Assembly: GCA_026018925.1 (NCBI GenBank) | Contig: JAKSZU010000002.1 | Coordinates: forward strand, 16,272,162 to 16,336,161 | Length of the DNA stretch: 64,000 bases | From: Tupaia tana | Taxonomy: Eukaryota > Chordata > Mammalia > Scandentia > Tupaiidae | Direction of reading: 5' to 3' | In this document: one piece after another, positions 41,736-53,388 of the stretch | Position numbering within the stretch: position 1 is the stretch's first letter | Layout of the letters: each line of letters starts with the position of its first letter | Position numbers and translations under genes: made by a program | The notes under the pieces: generated by a model | Database searches by the model: none | What the model was told of the DNA's origin: nothing | The model's input: the letters and a program-made list of their open reading frames with translations, nothing else

Positions 41736-42645
41736 CACACACACACACACACACACACATACACACACACATCCTCATCCAGACATATACATACACACAC
41801 ACCCATATACACACATAAGTGCATGCACACACATACATATAAACATACACACATATTCACATGCATATATGTGCAAACACGCAAATATATACACACACAC
41901 GTATATGCATATATGCACACATACACAATGCATATATACACACACGCAATACATACACACATATGGACGTGCATATACATATACACACATTTACATACAT
42001 ATACATATACATATATACACATATATGTATATAAACATACATGCATGGGTGTGTACAAATATGTATACACATACATATATACACAAACATACACACATAC
42101 ATATATACACAACACATACAGTAAATACACATATACATGTCTATATACACGTTCATATACATGTATGATCACATGCAGGCACACATACACATAAACAAAC
42201 ATATATGCATAAATACACAGGAATCTATACACATATACACATGTTCACACATATTTATACACGTTTATACACATGCACACATATGCTGTATATGCATATG
42301 CACATTCATGCATGCATATACATGTACACATATATGTGCATGTGTGCGCATGTGCACACATATTCACACACGCACACCATATGTGCATGTGTGCACACGT
42401 GTGTAGACGTGTGTTTATGCACATTAACACAGTACATGTATATATGTGTGCATACATGGATATATGCACACATGCACATATATATGATCATATATACACA
42501 CAGAGCCATACATTTATGCATGCCTAGACACACAAGCATATATACACACATACACGTATACACGTGTGTATGCACATGTATACATACATATGTACACACG
42601 TGTGCATATGTATATGCACACACATGTATGTTTGCTTGCATGGTT
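41735..42645 (+). repeat. 900-bp alternating purine-pyrimidine tract (CA/TA/TG)
   Basis: Starts as pure (CA)n at about 41735-41770, becomes ATACAC/ATATAC/ATGCAC mixtures and turns TG-rich towards 42,630. Nearly every step alternates purine and pyrimidine. Open frames rich in Tyr, Val, Cys, His and Thr on both strands are consequences of the repeat. Confidence 0.95.
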
Positions 42646-42894
42646 AGGCCAGCATCCGGAACTCATCTCCTATGATAGACCAGGCCGACAGCTAACCGGC
42701 AGAGCCATGGTCACATCAGTAGACGAGAAAAAGCACCCACGCCATCAGCACTGAGTGGCAAGCACATTGCGCTGGCACGGAAGCGGAGGGCCATTCCTCA
42801 GCCTTAAGTGCTTCTGCAAAAGCCCTACAGCTAACGTCGCAGCCGTGGTGTGGACTGGCTTCTCCCCTGAGGTCTGGGACAGCTTAAACCTGCC
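42646..42894. other. Sequence between the alternating tract and the next LINE-1 piece
   Basis: About 250 bp of non-repetitive sequence. Parts may be badly decayed L1, but I cannot align it by eye. Confidence 0.4.
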
Positions 42895-44050
42895 CCTCTC
42901 AGCACGTCTGGCCAGCACGGTTGGGGCCACTGGGCAAGCGGACTGAGAGAAGGCGCCTGCCTCTGCGAAGAGGAAGGCAGTCTCTGTTTGCCGATGACGA
43001 GAGCTGATAGAAAATCCTGAGAATCCACTAAAGAAAGGAGTGCGGTTCAGCAGGGTGCAGGGTACAAGATCAGTACAGAAGTCAATTGTGTTTCTTTTTC
43101 TTTTTTTTTTTTTTCCCTTTTTGGAGAGGTTTTTGCTATAGTGTGCATGCACTCATCAGAAAGACAGAGACAGAGAGATAGAAAGTGAGAAATCAACCCC
43201 CCCAGGGGGGGTGGCCATGGCACAATCCCTTCTCCTCCATTCTTCTCTCGGGATCTTGGGCACACACGCACACACACACACACGCACACACACACGCCCG
43301 GTGTGAGTTTAAGCCACCGGGTCCAGGACTCAAACCATGGTCAACTACATGGGAGTCTAGCGATGTAGCCATTACACCAATCGCTGGTCCCAGTTGTGTT
43401 TCTAAACTGTAGCAATGATGATGACAGTGACATCAAGAAAGCAATGCCATTTATATAAAGCATAAAAAATATGAAAATACTGTGGGATCCACTGAAGTAC
43501 AGCACCGACAGTGGCGTTGCCGATCGTTAACCGTGGCAAATGCGAAACAGAATGAAATGACACCAGCGAAACTGCACTTCACTGCCACTAAGATGGACAT
43601 GAAGACAGGTGTGAGGGCTGGCGAGAACGGGGGCAGCCGGAACGCTGGCGGACTTCCGGGAGGGCCACACGGAGGGTCCGCAGCTCCTCAGGTGTGGGTG
43701 TGTACCGAGAGGAACACTTGCCCTAAAAGCGTGCAGCCCTGCTCACAGCAGCCAAGGCAGAGGCCCAGCCGCCGTGAGTGGACACACATGCTATGACTCG
43801 TACGCTGGGCTGCGTGACGTGAGAGAGCCGTGATGACACTGCACCAAGTGAAGTCAGACACAGGGCCACGCGGTGAGCCCGTTACACAAAGTGCCCACGA
43901 GGGGCAGATCTACAGAGGCGGGGATACAGGCCGGTTCCTAGGACCCATGGCAAGGACAGGGCCGATGGCTCAGGATTTCTTTTGCAGGGTGGGAGGTGAA
44001 AAATCCCGAGCTTACTTTCGGAGATGGTTTCACAACTCTGAGTATGCTGA
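42895..44050 (+). mobile_element. LINE-1 ORF2 end and 3' region relic, interrupted by a SINE
   Basis: CAGTCTCTGTTTGCCGATGA, GAAAATCCTGAGAATCCACT and, after the SINE, GACATCAAGAAAGCAATGCC match successive L1 ORF2 text. From about 43,560 the sequence resembles the 3' part of old L1 elements (GAGAGCCGTGATGACACTGC, GAAGTCAGACACAGGGCC). The boundary near 44,050 is uncertain. Confidence 0.7.
43096..43393 (-). mobile_element. tRNA-derived SINE inserted in the LINE-1 relic, with 10-bp target duplication
   Basis: TTGTGTTTCT at 43086-43095 and 43394-43403 flank a complete antisense copy. It has a (CA)/(CACG) expansion at 43260-43295 inside its body. Removing it rejoins the L1 reading order. Confidence 0.9.
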
Positions 44051-44390
44051 AAGCCGTTTACACAAGTGAGTGGGGCGTGTGAATCCTCTCCCAGTAAAGC
44101 TATGTAGGTGGAGGAAGGCGGGGGCGTGGGGACACAGCGGCTGCTGGGGTTAGGACCAAGTGGCCTTGAGAGAAGCCCACCACAATTCTTTTTAGGGGAT
44201 GGGGACGGTAAAATCGAACATAAGTCGAGTCTAGGTGACTCAGGCTGGATGCACAGCACAGAGGTGAGCGTTAGAAGCAGGATTGTCAAAACACTAGCCC
44301 AGGCTCTTTGGGAACTGTCTACTGGCTGGCAGGGAGAGTTTTAGCACCAGCAACTGACAAACAGCAGGGGTCAAACGGGAGGGACCACAT

Positions 44391-46032
44391 GCTAGGAGGA
44401 GGCACTGAGTCCCAGGAGGAGGCACTGAGTCCCAGGAGGAGGCACTGAGTCCCAGGAGGAGGGACTGAGTCCCAGGAGGAGGCACTGAGTCCCAGCAGGA
44501 GGTACTGAGTCCCAGCAGGAGGGACTGAGTCCCAGGAGGAGGGACTGAGTCCCAGGAGGAGGCACTGAGTCCCAGGAGGAGGGACTGAGTCCCAGGAGGA
44601 GGCACTGAGTCCCAGCAGGAGGGACTGAGTCCCAGGAGGAGGGACTGAGTCCCAGGAGGAGGCACTGAGTCCCAGGAGGAGGGACTGAGTCCCAGGAGGA
44701 GGCACTGAGTCCCAGCAGGAGGGACTGAGTCCCAGGAGGAGGCACTGAGTCCCAGGAGGAGGCACTGAGTCCCAGGAGGAGGGACTGAGTCCCAGGAGGA
44801 GGGACTGAGTCCCAGGAGGAGGCACTGAGTCCCAGGAGGAGGGACTGAGTCCCAGGAGGAGGGACTGAGTCCCAGGAGGAGGCACTGAGTCCCAGGAGGA
44901 GGGACTGAGTCCCAGGAGGAGGCACTGAGTCCCAGGAGGAGGGACTGAGTCCCAGGAGGAGGGACTGAGTCCCAGGAGGAGGGACTGAGTCCCGGCAGGA
45001 GGTACTGAGTCCCAGGAGGAGGGACTGAGTCCCAGGAGGAGGCACTGAGTCCCAGGAGGAGGCACTGAGTCCCAGGAGGAGGGACTGAGTCCCAGCAGGA
45101 GGCACTGAGTCCCAGGAGGAGGGACTGAGTCCCAGGAGGAGGCACTGAGTCCCAGGAGGAGGGACTGAGTCCCAGGAGGAGGCACTGAGTCCCAGGAGGA
45201 GGCACTGAGTCCCAGGAGGAGGGACTGCGTCCCAGGAGGAGGCACTGAGTCCCAGGAGGAAGGACTGAGTCCCAGGAGGAGGGACTGAGTCCCAGGAGGA
45301 GGGACTGAGTCCCAGCAGGAGGCACTGAGTCCCAGGAGGAGGGACTGAGTCCCAGGAGGTGGGACTGAGTCCCAGGAGGAGGGACTGAGTCCCAGGAGGA
45401 GGCACTGAGTCCCAACAGGAGGCACTGAGTCCCAGGAGGAGGCACTGAGTCCCAGCAGGAGGTACTGAGTCCCAGGAGGAGGCACTGAGTCCCAGGAGGA
45501 GGGACTGAGTCCCGGCAGGAGGTACTGAGTCCCAGGAGGAGGGACTGAGTCCCAGGAGGAGGGACTGAGTCCCAGGAGGAGGCACTGAGTCCCAGCAGGA
45601 GGTACTGAGTCCCAGGAGGAGGCACTGAGTCCCAGCAGGAGGTACTGAGTCCCAGGAGGAGGCACTGAGTCCCAGGAGGAGGGACTGAGTCCCGGCAGGA
45701 GGTACTGAGTCCCAGCAGGAAGTACTGAGTCCCAGGAGGAGGTACTGAGTCCCAGCAGGAGGTACTGAGTCCCAGCAGGAGGCACTGAGTCCCAGGAGGA
45801 GGGACTGAGTCCCAGGAGGAGGTACTGAGTCCCAGGAGGAGGTACTGAGTCCCAGCAGGAGTTACTGAGTCCCAGGAGGAGGCACTGAGTCCCGGCAGGA
45901 GGTACTGAGTCCCAGGAGGAGGGACCGAGTCACAGGAGGAGGCACTGAGTCCCAGCAGGAGGTACTGAATCCCAGGAGGAGGGACCGAGTCCCAGGAGGA
46001 GGGTCCAAGTCCCAGGAGGAGGGACTGAGTCC
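44391..46032 (+). repeat. 20-bp minisatellite, about 82 copies in perfect register
   Basis: Unit GGAGGAGGNACTGAGTCCCA, with the ninth base C, G or T and the second base G or C (GCAGGAGG variants). Period 20 is kept without indels for over 1.6 kb. All three minus-strand frames are open (about 400-490 codons of LLLGLS/SSWDS/PPGTQ text), as are other frames, because the unit contains no stop. It ends about 245 bp before the first kinesin-like exon. Confidence 0.97.
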
Positions 46033-46278
46033 CCGGGCCTCAGCTTCACCTGCGGGAAGGTCTGTACCTAGCACAGGGCCAGGCCTGGGGGCAGGGCGGG
46101 CCTGCCTCGCTGACCTGCCTCATCCCTGCGGGGCTCATCCTGACCCGTGGCCCACAGTTCCTCTGCCGCCCCGTGGGCGTGTGTTCATCCTCCCACGGAC
46201 TCTGTCTTGGGGAAGGAATGAGGTCGGGGTGGCAGAGGAAATGCTGCATTGACCCGCCCTTCTGCCCCTTGGTTGCAG

Positions 46279-46344
46279 GCCAGAGAAGAAAGAATCGTTG
46301 AGCTGGAAATGGAAAACACGATTCTTCACCTGAAGTTGGCAGAG
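46279..46344 (+). CDS. KIF25: Kinesin-14 like (KIF25) exon: coiled coil REERIVELEMEN
   Basis: Acceptor TTGGTTGCAG|GCC and donor GGCAGAG|GTACAG bound 66 nt, phase 0 on both sides. It encodes AREERIVELEMENTILHLK then LAE, a heptad-patterned helix. Position just downstream of AFDN, same strand, matches KIF25 in human 6q27. Upstream exons, including the start codon, were not found, and splicing to the next exon (phase 0) is compatible. The name rests on synteny plus the neck motif three exons on, not on a direct alignment. Confidence 0.7.
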
Positions 46345-48128
46345 GTACAGTCTCCACACCCCGCACACCCAGCCGCGCTGGAGAAGGTGGGGGTGGCTTT
46401 TGCCGAGCGCCCTGTCGCGCTTCCCTGGGAAATACTTTAGCTGCATTAGGCCCAGGGAGCCATGATGGCCCAGGGAGCACCCGAAGCACTCCGAGAGTGA
46501 CCCCGCGTGGCTCGTGCCCAGGCGCGTGACTCTGGGCGCCCCAGGCACCAGTCCGCATCTGGGTTGCCTGCACCTCCTAGGGACCCAAGGGGAGGCTTCC
46601 CGGGGAAGCCCAGAGAGGATGAGAACCTTCCTGCAGTCACAGAGCCTGGGCCCCAGTCGGCTGGAACCCCCAGTTATGGCCGGGCGGTCCCGTGGCTGAG
46701 GGTGTCGTCCTGCTGGAACGGTGACTGCCAGCAGCCCAGCCGTGGGGGAACCAGGGTCTGGCTTCTGGCTAGCCGCCCTTCCACCAGCACACGTGTGCCT
46801 GAGGTCCCAGCTGGCTGGGAACGCTGCAGGAGACCCTGCTGAGGGTGTCACCCCTCTCCCTGGTGACAAGGGAATGAAAACCTTAAAAATAAAGGAACAG
46901 GAACAGTGAGAGAGGCTGGGTTTTAGGCACAGCGCAGTGCATCGGTGGGCTCCGTGACTTCTCGGAGAAACCGAGGTGCCACCCTGGCCCAGCCACGCTC
47001 ACGTCCCTGTCTTGGTCCTGGCATGGGGTGGCCTCAGTCACGCCCTTGGGTCACAGGGGGGCTGGGTCTCCCCGCACTCACGCAGGTCTCAGGGTCTGGG
47101 ACTGTCGGCTGCGCTGTGGGGCACCCAGCACAGCGAGACAGCGGCTCTGGCTGCCCCGACGCAGGCCAGGCCTGAGGAGTCCCTGCAGACGTGGCTGGCG
47201 GACACCGGCGAGTGGCTTTCCAGCCTGGGGAGCTCTGCGGCAGCCCGCACGCCGGACACTCCACCTTCCATCAGGGCGCGTCTGGGAGAGCCGTGAAGCT
47301 CCTGGCACGTGTGAGCCCCTCACAGCTGCTTTTCGTCTCAGAACAGAAAGCCTTCCCTCTGGGACCAAACTGCGGCTCTTGCCTGCACTGGCCCTGGGCC
47401 CTGGCAGCCAGCCTCACCTGCCTCAAGGCTGCAGTAACCCCAGAGCTGCAGAAAGAGTGGCGCCCTCCGTGCCACGGCACAGTCCAGGAGCAGGGCTCAG
47501 TGGACACAGGTGCTGTGGACCAGGCCGGGGCAGGCGGCGGAGCTGCTCTGTGCCTAGGAGCGCCCCATGCAGGAGAAGGTGCTGCGCAGCCCCTCCCAGC
47601 CCGGCCTACCCACGCCCATGTTCCCGTGCGCCGCGCCCCCACCTACCTGAGGCCCTCTGCGTGCACACGTCCAGCCTCACTCCTCACCACTTCCGGCGGC
47701 TCTGGGGGCTTGCAGTTCCTCCCCTGCAGTGCAGACCCCACTCTCTGCTCATCAAAGTCCGGATTTTCCCAGGCCTTCCGGTGTCAGCTCTTTCCCGCTT
47801 TTTATTTTTCTCCAAATTGCTTCCCGACCTACTGAGTCAGAGGCTTGAGTCTGGCGGCCATACCTGTGTGCACTGTGCCCGGTTCCCCAGGGAGAGGCTG
47901 AGCCTGATGTTTCAGGGCTGTGTTCTGCTTTGGTCTTTCCTTAGTCAGTCGAAGACAGAAGCAGTCCCTCCCTGGAAGCCCCTCCAACTCCAGACCCTGC
48001 TGCATCTGGTCCCTGGGGCATGCGCAGGCCGCAGAGCATCTCCGGGATGGCGTCTCCGCAGCCGGCCTTTCCATGTTTTTCTATTTAATGTATGCGCTTC
48101 TGAAAATGTCCACATCGAGAAGCAGTAG

Positions 48129-48403
48129 GTTTTTTGTTTGTTTGTTTGTTTGTTTGTTTGTTTTTTAAAGAGAGATATTTGCTGTAGGGCATGTGCACTT
48201 GCCAGAAAGAGACAGACAGAAAGCAAGAAATCACCCCCCAAGGAGGGATGATCACATCGCAATCCGTCCTCCATTCTCCTCTCGGGACCTTGGCACACAT
48301 GCACAGGCGCCCGGCGTGAGTTTAAGCCACCGGGTCCAGGACTTGAACTGTGTTCAACTGCGTGGAAGCCCAACAGTATAACGTACACCATCTGCACGTC
48401 CCA
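48129..48403 (-). mobile_element. tRNA-derived SINE, antisense, with (TTTG)n start
   Basis: The reversed tail has become a TTTG tetranucleotide run (about 48133-48166). The body and head follow in family order, the end reading CACCATCTGCACGTCCC. Confidence 0.82.
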
Positions 48404-48488
48404 AGAATCATTTGGTTTTCTGACCTAATCATAACATTTCTCAGCTGTCTCTGTATCACACTGATTTGGTGCGACTTATTCCAGAGAC

Positions 48489-48735
48489 TTTTTTTGAGAG
48501 GTTTTTGCTATAAGGGACATGCTCTTGCCAGAGAGACAGAGAGATAAAAAGGGAGAAATCACCCTCCAGGGCAAATGGCCACACCACAATCCCTTCTCCT
48601 CCATTCTCCTCTCGGGATTTTGAGCATACATGCACGCACACCCATGTGAGTTTTAAGCCACTGGATCCAAGACTCGAACCATGGTTAACTACGTGGAAGT
48701 CCAGCAAAGTAACCATTTTGCCAGCTTCTGGTCCC
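48489..48735 (-). mobile_element. tRNA-derived SINE, antisense
   Basis: GAGAGGTTTTTGCTATAAGG to TTGCCAGCTTCTGGTCCC. TCCAGAG occurs just outside both ends. Confidence 0.85.
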
Positions 48736-49249
48736 ACTCCAGAGGCTCTTCACCCTGCCACCTCTGCCCAGCCCACTTGGGAGCCAGCCGCCCTCCCCAG
48801 GGAGCTCCATCTCTGTGTGTGACTCCCTGTCTGTTCCGGCATGGCTCCCGGCTGGGGCGCTGTCCTATTGGACCTTCTCACCTGGGGACTGGGCCACATC
48901 GTGTGACCCGCATCTCCCTCACCTGGCCTGCCCTTGGCTGGTGCCTGTGTCTCACGTGTGTTGTGGCTCTGGGTTGTGTGGCTCAGGGTCTGGCCACGTG
49001 ATGCATTCATGCCACCACCTATGTGGCAGCGTGACAGGTGCCGCCTGAGCCCAGCCTGCCTTCGCATGTGGGATGCATGGTCACTGTCCTGCAGGAGGAG
49101 CCCCAGCCAACACTGCTCACAGAGACGCCGTGGGGCCATGCTGCCGAGCGAGTGTGGGGATCAGCATGGCAAAGCAAGAACTGAGTCCCCGGCCCTGGTC
49201 CCCTGGCCAGGGGGCTGTGCCTGGTGCCCTATCCCCAGACCCATCTGTA

Positions 49250-49930
49250 GTTCCCGGTCCCTGATCCCCTGTCCCCATCTCCCATCCCTATCCCTGGTCC
49301 CCTGTCCCCAGTCCCTCTCTCTGGTCCCCTGTCCCAGCTCCTCTGTTCCCTGGTCCTGTCCCCAGTCCCTGTCCCTGGTTCCTTGTCCCCGGTCCCCTGG
49401 CCCCAATCCCTATTCCTGGTCCCCTGTCCCCAATCCCTGTCCCTGGTTCCCTGTCCCTGGTCCCCTGACTCCAAACTCTGTCCCTGGTCCCCTGTTCCCA
49501 GTCCCTGTCCCTAGTTCCTTATCCCTGGTCCCCTGTCCCTAATCCCTGTCCCTGGTCCCCTGTTCCCAGTCCCTGTCCCTGGTTCCCTGTCCCTGGTCCC
49601 CTGTCCCCAGTCCCTGTCCCTGGTTCCCTGGCCCCAATCCCTGTCCCTGATTCCCTGTCTCTGGTCCTCTGTCCCCAAACTCCGTCCCTGGTCCCCTGTT
49701 CCCAGTCCCTGTCCCTAGTTCCTTATCCCTGGTCCCCTGTCCCTAATCCCTGTCCCTGGTCCCCTGTCCCCAGTCCCTGGTTCCTTGTCCCTGGTCCCCT
49801 GTCCCCAATCTCTGTCCCCAGTCCCTGTCCCTGGTCCCCTGTCCCCAATCCCTGTCCCCGGTCCTCTGTCCCCAGTCCCTGGTTCCCTGTCTCCAGTTCC
49901 CCAACCCTGGTCCCCTGCCCCTGGTCTCTG
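49250..49930 (+). repeat. C-rich minisatellite (CCCTGTCCCCAGT / CCCTGGTCCCC units)
   Basis: About 680 bp of hexamer-based units (TCCCTG, TCCCCT, GGTCCC, CAGTCC, CAATCC) in a loose higher order. The complementary strand is a chain of GGGGACAGGGGACCAGGGAC type and reads GDRGPGTGD-like peptides in all frames, with no coding meaning. Confidence 0.93.
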
Positions 49931-50550
49931 TTCCTGGCTCTGGGCTCTCTGTCCAGCAAGGGCCCTGCTTAGCCACCGTGGGTCCCTGCGTGCCGAGGCC
50001 GTTCCTCTGTGTAGACCACCGGCTTTCTTGGTGAACTGAACCCATGCAGAGGCCATGCCACCACTGACCTTGGCACGTCCCTCGTGCACACTGCCTGTCC
50101 CCCACTCGCACCTGCTCTCCACGAAACGCCCAGGGACACGTTTCTGCTTTTACACTCCTGCCGCTGAGACCCCTCACAGCTGGGCTTTCTCCTAAGTACA
50201 CGGCCAGCTGTCACCCCAGCAGGCCTTGGAGCCTCCACGCCTTTGCCCTGCACGCCCCGCTTATGGTCCGCCCTGTCCAGGGGGCCGCTGCCCAGTGCCC
50301 CGGCCTTGGTGTTTTACATAGGCAGCCGCCAGGCAGCCCCTGAGAGCCTCGTCCTGCATTCCCCGCTGGCTCTCCAACGGGCCACGGCCTCCGAGCTCGA
50401 CCAGGGCCTCCCGGCCGCTCCATGGTGGCCAGTGCCCACGTCCCTCAGTCACCCGCCCTGTCCCCAGCCACCTCCCCAGCCGGCCTCTGCTCATGCGTCC
50501 CTCAGAGAAGGCGACTGCTACTGCTTCATGGGTTTAAGACTTCACGCCAA

Positions 50551-50816
50551 GGGAACCAGCAGTTAGCGTAATGGCTATGTCGCTGGACTCCCACGTAGTC
50601 GACCGCGGTTTGCGTCCTGGACCCGGTGGCTTAAAACTCACGCCGGGAGTGTGTGCGTGCGTGCCCAAGATCCCGAGAGGAGAATGGAGGAGAAGGGATT
50701 GCGGCGTGACCATCCCCCCTGGGGGGTGATTTCTCGATTTCTGTCTCTATGTCTCTCTCTGTCTGTCTGGCGAGCGCACGTGCCGTATAGCAAAAATCTC
50801 TCCAAAAAAAAAAAAA
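50551..50816 (+). mobile_element. tRNA-derived SINE, full length, young-looking
   Basis: Very close to the copies at 516 and 52247; differences are mostly single CpG-type changes. 14-base A-tail. Confidence 0.9.
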
Positions 50817-52246
50817 ACCTCACGCCGAGTAGGTGGCCTCGTTGCTTAAGATGAAGACACGAAGCGTTTTGCTAACCCTATTACAAAATTTAAGTAGCAA
50901 AATGTAACAAAGTTTAAAATCTGTCAATTATGTACTGAATCGGTATCATCTTTGGCAATTAGCTGAGAGAATATCTCTGTAGTGTCTCTACAAGAAAATT
51001 ATGAATGTGATATTTTATTATAGAACTAAACTGATTCAATTAAAAAAAAAAAAAACTGGAGGAAAAAAAAGACTTTACCCAGTATCTTTCCACACAGCGG
51101 CACCAGGAACGGACCGGGTCGCGCCTCTGCGAAGCCACGCAGGTGTACCCTCTGCAGGGTGAGCAGCGCCTGCCGGGAGGCCGGGGAGGCCTGCGCTCGG
51201 CCCCAGCCCAGCTCCAGCGTGGCGTTCAGGTAGCGGGTCATCTCACCGAGAGCCCCAGGTGCAATTCGCAGTGCGGGCCTGGGCCCGGGAATGCATGGCG
51301 ACGTTGTCATTGGGAAGCCCTGTCAGGAGAGGGGGTCTCAGATCGGACACGCCTGGGGCCAGCCACCCAGCGGACACTGCTGAGACCCAGTGCTCCCTAG
51401 GCTGGGAGCGCGGGCTGGGCTGGTTCAATTCCTGGTCCAAGCTCCAGCAGCACCTGGGGTCAGAGCCGCTCCGGAGGCCCACGCGGGTCAGATGGAGGCC
51501 TGTGCCTTGGGGAGCAGCGCTCCGCGGTGCCATTCCTCGTGCCGACCTGTTCTCTGGGCTCAGAGCGCTTCTGTTTGCACGGGCTGGTGCAGGGAGCAGT
51601 CACCGTGGGAGCGCTGCCTTGTCACATGCACTAGGTGGAGAGGAAGCCTCAAAGGCACGAGGGACTAAAATCCGGAGCGAAACCGGAAGGAAAAGCACCT
51701 GGGGCCTGAGGTAAGGGCCCGGTGGCCCCGCAGTCATATGACCGTCCATTGGAGGTACTCTCGGGCCATGCTGTTAGTGGCCAGAGGTGGCCCGTACCGC
51801 ACGTCACTAAGGGTGAATAGCTCCTTCCAGCGGCCAGCAGTTCCCGGAGAGCAAATGGGAATCCCATACAGTGTGCTGGCAGTTCTCCAAGGTGACCTGG
51901 GTGGGGATATTTTTATACCTTCACTTAAGATGCTGTTTTACCTTTTGTTATAAACAATGCGACCAGGGTAAGAATTAGGAAGAAGAAGTCATCTTACCAC
52001 AATAAGAGCACCGTCAGCGGCGGGGTGTCTGCTTTCTGTGGGGCGGAGTGGGAGAGCTTTCCCACAGCGGCTGCAGTGTGCCCAGAATGGGTCTGCCCAA
52101 GGCCATGCTGTCTTCTCCCGCTCAGTGACACAGTCCCTCTTTGACACTGCTGTGCTTCTCTGTATTCTAGACACTGAAAAGACTTTAGTTTAGCTTTGAT
52201 GTCTTAGTAAAATGTTTCCCAAATGCATGGAGGTAATCTCCCTTTT

Positions 52247-52520
52247 TTTTTTTTTTTTTTTTTTTTTTGGAGAGGTTTTTGCTATAGGGCGCGTGCGCTC
52301 GCCAGACAGACAGAGAGAGACAGAGAGATAGAAAGCAGGAAATCACCCCCCAGGGGGGATGGCCACGCCGCAATCCCTTCTCCTCCATTCTCCTCTCGGG
52401 ATCTTGGGCACGCACGCACACGCGCCCGGCGTGAGTTTAAGCTGCCGGGTCCGGGACTCGAACCGCGGTCGACTACGTGGGAGTCCAGCGACATAGCCAT
52501 TACGCTAACTGCTGGTCCCA
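52247..52520 (-). mobile_element. tRNA-derived SINE, antisense, full length, 14-bp target duplication
   Basis: GTAATCTCCCTTTT at 52233-52246 and 52521-52534 bracket it. The B box is intact on the minus strand (GGTTCGAGTCCCGG). Best preserved copy in the window. Confidence 0.93.
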
Positions 52521-53025
52521 GTAATCTCCCTTTTAAAGAAAAAGAAAAAAAAAGACTTGCTTAAACAACATCTCCGCAAGCTCAGCTAGGGTGGCGACAT
52601 TTAAGAGCGTTAATACTGAGGATTAAACGGTGAGCAGTGGCGTGTAGGTCTCTCACTCTGTGGAGATACTTGTGGAGGCCTTGAGATACTTCCAGGGGAG
52701 CGGCGGTCCGGGCCGCGCCCCGGAGGTCTCCGACAGCTGTCCCGGGCCGCTGTGAGCACGTAGGCGGAAAATGGTTCTGGCCGGGCTCCGCGGTTCCCAC
52801 CGTGTGCTCCTAATCGCGCTTCCCGAGGAAGCTCTGGGTAACCCATCAGAGCCATGCTCGCCGCTTAGCGAGGGGCGGCCCGAGACCGCCAGCCACAGAG
52901 GAAGTGAGCTGCGGAAGGAGCTTCCCCGTGAGTGAGCTGGGCTTCCTGTAGGGACTGGTGAGATGTCGTTGTCTACTTCTTAAGTACATTTAGGTATAAA
53001 ATACATAAAGTCACATATGTGCTTG

Positions 53026-53203
53026 AAAAAAAGGATTTATTATTATTATTTTAATTTGCTATAGGGCACATGCTCTCACCAGAGAGAGACAGGAACTGAG
53101 AGGGAGGGGGAAAAGTGAGAGAGCAAGCCGCCAGATCTGCAGCTCAGACCGTGGTCTGCCGTGTGGGAGTCCAGTGCCCTTACCCCGTAACACCTGCTGG
53201 CCC
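53026..53203 (-). mobile_element. Short-form tRNA-derived SINE, antisense
   Basis: TTTATTATTATTATTTTAAT start, GCTATAGGGCACATGCTCTC, a missing body, then GTGTGGGAGTCCAGTGCCCT and CACCTGCTGGCCC. Confidence 0.75.
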
Positions 53204-53217
53204 AACATACATACTTA

Positions 53218-53388
53218 AAAAATGATTTATTGGTATTTATTTAATTTTATTCATTATTATTATTTTTTAATTTGACTAGGGAGAGAGAAAGGGAAAGTGA
53301 GAAAGCAAGCCGCCAGATCCAGGACTCAAACTGCAGTCGGCCCTGCGGGAGTCCAGCGCCTCAACCAGCATGCCACCTGCCAGCCTCC
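53218..53388 (-). mobile_element. Short-form tRNA-derived SINE, antisense, adjacent to the previous copy
   Basis: A second short form directly after, AAAAAATGATTTATTGGTAT to GCATGCCACCTGCCAGCCTC. The pair shares AAGCCGCCAGATC in the body. Confidence 0.75.

Noticed and set aside
41729-42675. Cys/Tyr/Val-rich and His/Thr-rich open frames on both strands
   Set aside because: Products of the alternating CA/TA/TG tract.
44294-45785. Three overlapping minus-strand open frames of roughly 400-490 codons
   Set aside because: They are a reading of the 20-bp minisatellite, whose unit has no stop in those frames; low-complexity text, no splice or start context.
47028-48128. 366-codon + strand open frame in the KIF25-like intron
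   Set aside because: Overlaps two other long frames and runs into a SINE; composition-driven.
51026-51310. Minus-strand 94-codon frame containing RYLNATLELGWGRAQ
   Set aside because: It looked briefly protein-like, but no family is recognised, it ends in poly-Phe from an A-rich run, and it has no convincing splice sites. A protein search would decide.
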